DNA from: Sphingomonas sp. 1F27F7B
GTDB taxonomy: Bacteria; Pseudomonadota; Alphaproteobacteria; Sphingomonadales; Sphingomonadaceae
Length of the DNA: 64,000 nt
Direction of reading: 5' to 3'
NCBI RefSeq assembly: GCF_005503355.1
Contig: NZ_SCMK01000002.1
Location: 62,001-126,000 of the forward strand
Below the pieces are notes generated by a model, which did no database searches, was not told where the DNA came from, and was given only the letters and a program-made list of their open reading frames with translations. Each line of letters starts with the position of its first letter. Within the stretch, counting starts at the first letter, position 1. Positions 28,614-35,260 of this stretch are shown here, piece by piece. The position numbers were made by a program, and so were the translations under genes.

Positions 28614-28645
28614 GAATCATGGTAGGCGACATCATCTAAGGATGC

Positions 28646-29383
28646 ATGACGATGCGAGTCGGACGGACGAGAACGGGAATTGCACTGGGAGCGCTCTGCG
28701 CTGCCGGTCTCCTGCTCGCGCCGGCGATTCAGGCGCAGACCAATAGAGCCGATCGCATCGTTCCGGCCAAGCGTGCGGCGGTGCCGGCACGCGCCGGCAT
28801 CGGCATCTTCACGCCCGCCGCGGCGGATCCCAAGCTCGCCGCGGTACTCGCCCGTTCGGGCCTGCCCGAGGGCAGCTTCCGTTTCACGCCGGCCGAAGCG
28901 CGCGGTACCAGCCGCGGCGTCACTGTCGCGGTCCGTGCGAGCTCGAGCCGTGCGATGCGCAGCCGCGATGTGACGCACGAAGCCGTTGCGACGGCCGCGC
29001 CGTTCAATCTGGCGCCGATCTCGTACAATCTCGGCGTCTCGGTCGGCTGGAAGCGTCTCGCCGTCTCGGGTGACGTCACGCGCGTCGAGCTGGTCGATCA
29101 GCCGGGCAGCCGCGAGCGCGCCGATATCGGGATCAGCTACACGGGCAAGCGCCTTACCGGCCGGCTGAGCGCGTCGGCGGATCGGCCGCTGGCCAACACG
29201 CCGGTGCTGATCGGCGACAAGCCGAGCTATTCCATCGACGTGGGCGGCAGCTATTCGCTCACGCGCAATCTCGATGTGACGGCGGGCGTCCGCTATCGCA
29301 GCGAGGAAGATCGCCTGCCCAAGCTCAACGAGAGCCGCCGCGACAGCCAGGCTGTCTATGTGGGCACTGCCTTCCGCTTCTGA
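28646..29383 (+). CDS. Putative outer-membrane beta-barrel protein
   Basis: A 245-residue secreted protein with a signal peptide (hydrophobic about 10-30, cleavage near IQAQ) and an Arg/Ala-rich middle. The C-terminal half has alternating strands (NLGVSVGWKRLAVSGDVTRVEL, RADIGISYTGKRLTGRLSAS, YSIDVGGSYSLTRNLDVTAGVRY) and ends in a terminal phenylalanine (AFRF), as expected for an outer-membrane barrel. I do not recognise a named family. Six to eight strands seem possible, so a small barrel or an autotransporter-like anchor are alternatives. It is alone in its transcription unit. Confidence 0.7.
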   Translation: MTMRVGRTRTGIALGALCAAGLLLAPAIQAQTNRADRIVPAKRAAVPARAGIGIFTPAAADPKLAAVLARSGLPEGSFRFTPAEARGTSRGVTVAVRASSSRAMRSRDVTHEAVATAAPFNLAPISYNLGVSVGWKRLAVSGDVTRVELVDQPGSRERADIGISYTGKRLTGRLSASADRPLANTPVLIGDKPSYSIDVGGSYSLTRNLDVTAGVRYRSEEDRLPKLNESRRDSQAVYVGTAFRF

Positions 29384-29425
29384 CGCCGCGAGCGTCGATC
29401 CGATGCGCGCCGGCATTTCCGGCGA

Positions 29426-29953
29426 CTAGCCTTTCGCCTTCGTCCAGGCGTCTATCGCTGCCCAGCCGTGAATCCCGAGCCGTTCGAGGCTCCTGGCCTT
29501 GCGCGCGTCCATCCCGCCCAGTGCGATCATCGGCACGTCGAGCCCGCGTATCAGGGATCCGAAGCGCGCCCGGCCAAGCGCCGGCGCGCCGGGATGCGAG
29601 CGCGTCGGGAAGACCGGAGAGACGAACAGTGCCTGGGCGCCCGCTCGCAATGCCGCGATCGCCTCGCGGCGGTCATGCGCGGGGGCGGTGCGGATTCCCC
29701 GGCCGCGCCGCCCGTGCACGCCCGATTCGCCGCGCATCGGCTGCCCGCCGGCACGCACCAGCACCAGCCCGCGCCGCCGTGCCACCTTCAGCACCTGTGC
29801 GAAAAGGGCCCGGCGCTCGGTCGGAGTCAGGCCATGGTGCCGGAACACCACGCCGCCGCCGCGCGGCAGCCGTTCCAGCGCGTCCCACAGCGCGTCGCCC
29901 ATGCGTTCGTCGGTCATCAGCCAAAGGCGCGGGAGGGGGTGGCGGTGGCGCAT
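29426..29953 (-). CDS. TenI/ThiE-like thiamine phosphate synthase family protein
   Basis: A 175-residue TIM-barrel fragment of the thiamine phosphate synthase/TenI superfamily. The phosphate-binding C-terminal part is clear: ALFVSPVFPTRSHPGAPALG and MIALGGMDARKARSLERLGIHGWAAID. The N-terminal part is about 35 residues shorter than canonical ThiE, and the usual pyrimidine-binding Q-x-R and the GQ-D motif are not obvious, so it may not make thiamine phosphate. The start at 29953 is chosen because longer frames run into the divergent YggS gene 22 bases away. Confidence 0.7.
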   Translation of the reverse strand: MRHRHPLPRLWLMTDERMGDALWDALERLPRGGGVVFRHHGLTPTERRALFAQVLKVARRRGLVLVRAGGQPMRGESGVHGRRGRGIRTAPAHDRREAIAALRAGAQALFVSPVFPTRSHPGAPALGRARFGSLIRGLDVPMIALGGMDARKARSLERLGIHGWAAIDAWTKAKG

Positions 29954-29975
29954 CGCCCTGCCTATAGCGCGAGCC

Positions 29976-30644
29976 ATGCCGATAGACGAAGCCAGCCAGC
30001 GCCTTGCCGATGTGCGCGCCCGAATCGTGCGGGCCGCGAAGACCGCCGGACGCGCCGCCGACGCGGTGACGCTGATCGCCATCTCGAAGACGCACGATGC
30101 CGGGACGATCGCGCCGCTGATCGCCGCCGGCCAGCGCGTGTTCGGCGAGAATCGCGTGCAGGAAGCCGAAGGCAAATGGCCGAAGTTGCGCGAGGCGACT
30201 TCCGGCATCGCGCTCCACCTGGTCGGCCAGCTCCAGTCGAACAAGGCCGAGGACGCCGTCGCGCTGTTCGATGCGATTCATTCGGTCGACCGCCCGTCGC
30301 TGGTCCAGGCGCTCGCCAGGGCGATGGACAAGGCGGGCAAGCGCCCGGCCTGCTTCCTCCAGGTCAATATCGGCGACGAGGAGCAGAAGGGCGGCTGTGC
30401 CGTGGCTGAGCTTCCTGCGCTGCTGGCCGAGGCGCGTGCCGCCGATCTCCCCGTCCAGGGGCTGATGTGCGTGCCCCCGCTCGATCTCGAGGCCGCTCCC
30501 TATTTCGCGCTGCTCGCCAAGATCGCGCGCGACCATGGCCTGGGCGGGCTCTCCATGGGCATGTCGGGCGATTTCGAGACGGCAGTGACGATCGGCGCGA
30601 CGCATGTCCGCGTCGGCACGGCCCTGTTCGGAGCGCGCGCGTGA
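29976..30644 (+). CDS. YggS/PLPBP family pyridoxal-phosphate homeostasis protein
   Basis: A 222-residue single-domain alanine-racemase-fold protein that binds PLP and buffers its level without known catalysis. The PLP lysine is K38 in LIAISKTH; the family motifs FGENRVQEA, HLVGQLQSNK and LSMGMSGDFETAV are present. It overlaps the following HAD phosphatase gene by GTGA, so the two are co-translated. It is divergent from the TenI/ThiE-like gene. Confidence 0.93.
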   Translation: MPIDEASQRLADVRARIVRAAKTAGRAADAVTLIAISKTHDAGTIAPLIAAGQRVFGENRVQEAEGKWPKLREATSGIALHLVGQLQSNKAEDAVALFDAIHSVDRPSLVQALARAMDKAGKRPACFLQVNIGDEEQKGGCAVAELPALLAEARAADLPVQGLMCVPPLDLEAAPYFALLAKIARDHGLGGLSMGMSGDFETAVTIGATHVRVGTALFGARA

Positions 30645-31303
30645 AGTACGATGCCATATTGTTCGATTTCGACGGCGTGCTGCTGGAAAGCGAAGCGGCG
30701 GGCAACCGGCAGATCGCGGCCTATCTGACCAGCATCGGCCATCCGACCACGCCCGAGGATTCGATGGCGAACTTCATGGGGCTGTCGGGGACGGACTTTC
30801 TCGGTGCGATCGAGCGCTGGATCGGCCGTGCGATCCCCGAGGGCTTCCACGCCGCCCGTGCCGAAGAGGATGCGCGCGTGCTGGCGGAGGGCCTCCCCGC
30901 GGTTGCCGGCGCGATCCGCTTCGTCGAGGAACTGCCCGCCGACCTCGCGCGCGCGATCGCCTCTTCCAGCAGCACCGAATGGATCGACCGGCATTTGCGG
31001 CATCTTGGCGTCCGCGCCGCGTTCGGCGACCATATCTATAGCGGCCGCGAGCATGTGACGCGCGGCAAGCCGGCGCCCGATCTCTATCTCCATGCCGCCG
31101 CGGCGATCGGCGTGCCGATCGAACGCTGCGTGATCCTGGAGGATTCCCCGGTCGGCGTCACCGGCGCAGTCGCTTCGGGAGCGGAGGTGATCGGCCTGTG
31201 CGCCGGCTCGCACTGTGCGCCCGATCATGCCGAGCGCCTGCGCGCGCTGGGGGTGCAGCTGATCGCGCATGATTTCGACGAAGTCGCCCGGCTGATCGCC
31301 TGA
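30641..31303 (+). CDS. HAD-superfamily phosphatase (beta-phosphoglucomutase-like)
   Basis: A 220-residue HAD subfamily IA hydrolase. Motif I FDFDGVLLESE (nucleophile D9, D11), motif II SSSST, motif III lysine in GKPAPDLY and motif IV ILEDSPVGV are all present with a helical C1 cap between motifs I and II. The substrate is unknown; the coupling to a PLP homeostasis gene raises a vitamin-B6 phosphate as a possibility, which is inference only. The start is a GTG overlapping the yggS-like stop. Confidence 0.88.
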   Translation: MKYDAILFDFDGVLLESEAAGNRQIAAYLTSIGHPTTPEDSMANFMGLSGTDFLGAIERWIGRAIPEGFHAARAEEDARVLAEGLPAVAGAIRFVEELPADLARAIASSSSTEWIDRHLRHLGVRAAFGDHIYSGREHVTRGKPAPDLYLHAAAAIGVPIERCVILEDSPVGVTGAVASGAEVIGLCAGSHCAPDHAERLRALGVQLIAHDFDEVARLIA

Positions 31304-31328
31304 CTCCGCACCGGCAGCGCGATTCGCC

Positions 31329-31769
31329 CTAGAGTTCCTTCGCTTCCCGGGCGAGCAGATAGTTCCGCAACGCTATCGCATCGGCGAGCGCATTGTGCGG
31401 GCGGCTGCTCGCCGCCGCGCTGTCGAAGCCCAGGGGGTCGCACAGCTCGAAGCGGATGCGGTCGATCGGATGGCGGTGTCCCGGCGTCGCGATCAGCAAA
31501 GTCGCGGCATGGGCGATGTCCTCGGGCCAGTCGGCGACCAGCACCGGATCGGGATCGTCGCCCAGATAGGCGGCGAACGCCCGGCTCATCTCCGCGCGCG
31601 GGATCGGCACGGTATCGAGCGCGGGCAGGACATGCTCGGCCACCCAGGGAGTCGGATCGGGGCAGCGGAGCGCCTGGTAGAAGGGCGCCCCGCCATCCTC
31701 GGGCACCAGCGCCAGCGAAATCAGCGGCCCGCCAAAGCCGTTGAACTCGGTATCGAGGAAGTAGCGCAT
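31329..31769 (-). CDS. 3'-5' exoribonuclease, RNase-AS-like
   Basis: A 146-residue DEDDh-type exonuclease resembling the RNase AS family (polyadenylate-specific 3'-exoribonuclease). Exo I is FLDTEFN (D6, E8), Exo II includes VLVADWPEDIAH, and the Exo III block is RPHNALADAIALRNYLL with the catalytic histidine and aspartate. The protein is a catalytic domain alone. Its start overlaps the stop of the upstream unknown gene as TGATG. It converges with the HAD gene. Confidence 0.82.
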   Translation of the reverse strand: MRYFLDTEFNGFGGPLISLALVPEDGGAPFYQALRCPDPTPWVAEHVLPALDTVPIPRAEMSRAFAAYLGDDPDPVLVADWPEDIAHAATLLIATPGHRHPIDRIRFELCDPLGFDSAAASSRPHNALADAIALRNYLLAREAKEL

Positions 31770-32506
31770 CAGAATTTCCGCTCGAGTTCGGCCAGCGCGG
31801 TGCCAAGGAGCCATCGATCTTCCCCGGCGACTCGCGCCAGGGCGGATTCCAGAAGCGCCCTCGTCTCTCCGGACCGTAGCAGCTGGGCGAGCGCCCGCCG
31901 CTCGATCACGTCCACGCCATTCCAGAATGGTCCGCGCACCTCGCCGTGCCGATGAAGCTGCCTTCCCTCCCGCTGGATGAACAGTGCGAGCTGAAGCGCG
32001 GCATTGGGCGAAGCTTCGGTGCACCAGGCCTCGAACAGCGGCGCTAGCGGCTCACCCAGGGTGATGAGCGCCGCCAGCCACAGGTTCGCTTGCTCGTCTT
32101 CTTCCGGATGCCGGGCCCGCGAGACCATGAACGCCGCGTGGAAGAAGCCCAGGACGGTGCGCTGCTGATCGGCCGGCCAGTCGCGCCAGCCCGCCATGGC
32201 GAGCTTGTCGGCCATGATCACGGGTTCCGCGCCCAGCCAGCCGGCGCGCGCAACCGAAAGCTCCAGGATCCGCGGCAGGAAATGGCGATATGCGCGCGCG
32301 TCGCCCATCGTGGTCATCGCCCAGCCCGAATAGGGACCGATCTGCTCGTCGCCGAGCCGCCGCAAGGGGGAGGCGGTCAGCGTGCGCAGGGTCGCGTCGG
32401 CGTCCCGCAGCGGCGATGCCTCCAGCTTTTGTGGAGCCGGAACATCCGCAAAGGCACGATACGCTTCCTCGATGGCATTGCGGAGGGCGGCTTCGGCTGC
32501 GGACAT
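31769..32506 (-). CDS. Conserved hypothetical protein, helical
   Basis: A 245-residue protein I cannot place in a named family. It looks wholly alpha-helical and soluble, without signal peptide or membrane segment. Notable segments are IGPYSGWAMTTMGDARAYRHFLPRI, AVFHAAFM-like FHAAFMVSRARHPEE and the C-terminal DRWLLGTALAELERKF. The start is set at the ATG at 32506, since an upstream frame runs into ribA. It lies between ribA and the RNase-AS-like gene in a tight leftward run, overlapping the latter by one base. Confidence 0.75.
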   Translation of the reverse strand: MSAAEAALRNAIEEAYRAFADVPAPQKLEASPLRDADATLRTLTASPLRRLGDEQIGPYSGWAMTTMGDARAYRHFLPRILELSVARAGWLGAEPVIMADKLAMAGWRDWPADQQRTVLGFFHAAFMVSRARHPEEDEQANLWLAALITLGEPLAPLFEAWCTEASPNAALQLALFIQREGRQLHRHGEVRGPFWNGVDVIERRALAQLLRSGETRALLESALARVAGEDRWLLGTALAELERKF

Positions 32507-32510
32507 GCGC

Positions 32511-33554
32511 CTAGAACTGGTGCCCCGTCCGGTCGCGCTTGGTGGCGAGATAGCGGGCATTGTGCGGATTGGGCGGCAGGAAGTGCTGCACGCGCTCGGC
32601 CACCCCGATCCCCGCCGCTTCCAGCGACGCCACCTTGTCCGGATTGTTGGTCAGCAGGCGCACCCGGTGCTGGCCGAGCAGCGACAGCATCTTCGCCGCC
32701 GTGGCGAAGTTGCGTGCGTCCACTGCGAAACCGAGCCGGGTATTGGCATCGACCGTGTCGAAGCCCTGGTCCTGCAGCGCATAGGCGCGCAGCTTGTTGA
32801 TCAGCCCGATCCCGCGCCCTTCCTGGCGGAGATAGAGCAGGATTCCCCAGCCGCTTTCCCGAATCGCGCGAATCGCCGCCTGAAGCTGCGGCCCGCAATC
32901 GCATTTGAGGCTGCCCAGCACGTCGCCGGTCAGGCATTCGCTGTGCAGGCGGACGAGCGGCGGCTGGCCGTTCGGCTCGCCGATCAGCAGCGCGACATGC
33001 TCGCCGGGCATCTCGTCGGTGCGGAAGGCGACGATCTCGCTGTCCTCGGCGTCCGCCACCGGCAGCCGCGCACGCGCGACGATGCGCAGGCGATCGGCAT
33101 CCTCGTGCGCATCGATATCGGCGGGCGAGATCGCTTCCTCGCCGGCGGCACGGCGGACGAAGAAGGCCGGCAGCAGCCCGGCGATCCGGGCGAGGCGCAG
33201 GGCTGCGGCGGCCAGCCCGGGCTCGGCCAGCGGAAGTGCGCGGAACGGGCCCTTCAACGGCGTGGCGAGATCGAATTGCGGATCGGCCAGCGCCGTGGCG
33301 GTGTCGAAATCGAGCCAGGGCGCACGCTCGACCAGCACCGGGGCGTCCGGCGTGGCGGCATCGCGCTGGTTGGCGAGCTTGAGCGTGGCGGCGCGCCCGG
33401 CGGAAAGCAGCAGGTCGGCCCGGCCGGCCTGGTCGAACGCCGCCAGCCGCGGCGCATCGGCGGTCTCCACCGCGAGCAGGGCGAGATCGCCGATCGCGAT
33501 CGGCCAGCCCCGGCGCAGCGCGTCGACGGCGCGGGCGGCGGCCTGCGCACTCAA
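32511..33554 (-). CDS. ribA: GTP cyclohydrolase II with N-terminal extension
   Basis: Opens GTP to give the first riboflavin-pathway intermediate. The C-terminal half (about 155-347) is a complete RibA: zinc ligands in HSECLTGDVLGSLKCDC, then YLRQEGRGIGLINKLRAY and LLTNNPDK. The N-terminal 150 residues form a domain seen in many alphaproteobacterial RibA proteins that resembles a degenerate RibB; I see no DHBP-synthase active site. The start is TTG in a TTGA overlap with the xth stop; no ATG is available near the expected N-terminus. Total 347 residues. Confidence 0.9.
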   Translation of the reverse strand: MSAQAAARAVDALRRGWPIAIGDLALLAVETADAPRLAAFDQAGRADLLLSAGRAATLKLANQRDAATPDAPVLVERAPWLDFDTATALADPQFDLATPLKGPFRALPLAEPGLAAAALRLARIAGLLPAFFVRRAAGEEAISPADIDAHEDADRLRIVARARLPVADAEDSEIVAFRTDEMPGEHVALLIGEPNGQPPLVRLHSECLTGDVLGSLKCDCGPQLQAAIRAIRESGWGILLYLRQEGRGIGLINKLRAYALQDQGFDTVDANTRLGFAVDARNFATAAKMLSLLGQHRVRLLTNNPDKVASLEAAGIGVAERVQHFLPPNPHNARYLATKRDRTGHQF

Positions 33555-34333
33555 AGGTCGAACTCGGTGATGATGGGGACGTGATCGGAAGGCTTGAGCC
33601 AGGAGCGGCAGGGTTCGCACACCTTGTGGCTGGTCGCCTTGGCGGCGACGTCGCGGCTTGCCCACATGTGATCGAGGCGGCGTCCGCGATCCGATGCCGC
33701 CCAGTCCTTCGCCCGGTAGCTCCACCAGCTGTAATAGCGCGCCGGGGCGGGGATGAAATGGCGGCCGAGATCGATCCAGTCGTTCGCCGCCTGCAACCGG
33801 GCGAGTGTCTCCACTTCGATCGGTGTGTGGCTGACCACGTCCAGCAGTTGCTTGTGGCTCCACACGTCGCTCTCCAGCGGCGCGACGTTGAAATCGCCGG
33901 TCAGGATCGAAGGGACGTCCAGTTCCTGGGACCAGCGGATCATCCGCTCGAGGAAATCGAGCTTCTGGCCGAATTTCGGGTTCACCTCCCGATCGGGAAC
34001 ATCGCCGCCGGCGGGGACGTAGACATTCTCCAGCCGCACGCCGCCCGGCAGCCGCACGCCAACGTGCCGGGCCTCGCCATTTGCCTGCCAGTCGAACCGG
34101 TCGTCCTCCACCACCGGCACGCGGGCGATGATCGCCACGCCGTGATGCATGCGCTGGCCGTGCTTGATGACATGGTCATAGCCCAGGGCGCGGAAGGGCG
34201 CCTCGGGGAAATCCCCGTCGATCACCTTGGTTTCCTGGAGGCAGAGGATGTCCGGCGCTTCCTCGCGCAGGAACTGCTCGACGATCTCGATGCGGAAGCG
34301 GACGGAGTTGATGTTCCAGGAAGCGATCTTCAT
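33551..34333 (-). CDS. xth: Exodeoxyribonuclease III
   Basis: A 260-residue AP endonuclease/3' exonuclease of the ExoIII (xthA) family in base-excision repair. The motifs are WNINSVR at the N-terminus, LQETK (metal-binding Glu), GDFNVAP (Asp/Asn) and LKPSDHVPI (catalytic Asp-His) at the C-terminus. The ATG at 34333 gives the family start MKIASWNINSVR. Its stop overlaps the ribA TTG start. Confidence 0.95.
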   Translation of the reverse strand: MKIASWNINSVRFRIEIVEQFLREEAPDILCLQETKVIDGDFPEAPFRALGYDHVIKHGQRMHHGVAIIARVPVVEDDRFDWQANGEARHVGVRLPGGVRLENVYVPAGGDVPDREVNPKFGQKLDFLERMIRWSQELDVPSILTGDFNVAPLESDVWSHKQLLDVVSHTPIEVETLARLQAANDWIDLGRHFIPAPARYYSWWSYRAKDWAASDRGRRLDHMWASRDVAAKATSHKVCEPCRSWLKPSDHVPIITEFDL

Positions 34334-34392
34334 CGGGCGGGATTTAGGGGGTGTTTCGCCTCCGCACCAGTGGGGGGCGCCAGACAAGGAAA

Positions 34393-34425
34393 GGCCCTCG
34401 CTCCGGGGGCAATGGAACGAGGGCC
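34393..34425 (-). terminator. Intrinsic-type hairpin downstream of lolA
   Basis: GGCCCTCGCTCC (34393-34404) pairs with GGAACGAGGGCC (34414-34425) with one mismatch and a nine-base loop. On the minus strand it follows lolA by about 130 bases and is succeeded by TTTCCTTGTC, a weak T-rich tail, so termination of the ftsK-lolA transcript is likely. The rest of the 224-base gap up to lolA shows nothing I can name, though it may also hold the xth promoter. Confidence 0.6.
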
Positions 34426-34557
34426 GACCTAGCGTTCGTCACGCAGGCGGGGTGTGAAGATCCCGAGCAACAGGGGGAAAATCCCGGGTACGCCCTCACA
34501 TCCGCAAGACAGGTTCTAGGCTGGTCAACCTGTCGCCAGCATGAACGATGTTCAGCT

Positions 34558-35172
34558 TCAGCGGGGGCCCTGGCGGCGCGGATCGTTCCAGCGGAACGCT
34601 CCGTCGCTGATGTTGGTGTTGAACTGCTGGTTCGACAGGCGGATCGTCGTGCGGTTGTTCTGCGAATCGAGTGCCACCCAGCCCTGGAGCATCAGCCCGC
34701 CCGGCGCGGCGGCGTTCTTCTGGAAGACCAGCGTGATGCGGCCATATTCGGGGTGATCCGAATCATGCACTTCCACCGAGACGAGCTGGTCGCTCCCGGT
34801 GGGGATCACCTTGGCAAACCTGGCGATGTCCTTCTTGGGATTGAGCAGCACGGCGAGCGGCGAGTTGCCGATCGGCCAGCGCTCGACTTGGCGCACCTGA
34901 TAGTCGATGAAATAGAGGCTGCGGCCGTCCGCCACGATCAGCTGGGGCACGCCCTTCTGATATTGGAAGCGGATCTTGCCGGGGCGCTTCAGCGTCATCG
35001 TGCCGGTGAGCGTGCGGTCGTTGCGATCGGTCTGCGCGAAGTCGGCAGTCATCGAGCTTACCGCTTCGAGATGCTGCTGCACCTGGGCGAGCACATCGGC
35101 CGGCGCAGGTGCCGCCGAGACCAGGGCCGGCGCTGCAAGGGCGAGGCTGAGGGCGAGGGGCCGTGCAAACAC
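34558..35172 (-). CDS. lolA: Outer-membrane lipoprotein carrier LolA
   Basis: A periplasmic chaperone that ferries lipoproteins from the LolCDE complex to the outer membrane. The 204-residue protein has a signal peptide (about 1-20, cleavage near VSA) and the LolA fold with SSMTADFAQTDRN, GTMTLKRPGKIRFQYQKG and DGRSLYFIDYQ. It lies 88 bases downstream of ftsK, the same neighbour pair (ftsK-lolA) seen in many proteobacteria. Confidence 0.93.
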   Translation of the reverse strand: MFARPLALSLALAAPALVSAAPAPADVLAQVQQHLEAVSSMTADFAQTDRNDRTLTGTMTLKRPGKIRFQYQKGVPQLIVADGRSLYFIDYQVRQVERWPIGNSPLAVLLNPKKDIARFAKVIPTGSDQLVSVEVHDSDHPEYGRITLVFQKNAAAPGGLMLQGWVALDSQNNRTTIRLSNQQFNTNISDGAFRWNDPRRQGPR

Positions 35173-35260
35173 GTGTGATTCTCCGAAATTGCGGCCGAAT
35201 GCCCTGGCGGGGCGGGCTTGAATGTCCCCTGAACCCGCCAGATGCAGTTTCCGATCCCGT

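Noticed and set aside
28600..28640. EcfG (general stress response) promoter upstream of the outer-membrane protein gene
   Set aside because: GGAAC is present, but no CGTT-type element occurs 16-17 bases downstream.
25684..28746. A plus-strand frame of about 1020 codons opposite leuS
   Set aside because: Antisense to a fully conserved leucyl-tRNA synthetase; composition and lack of domains mark it as a shadow.
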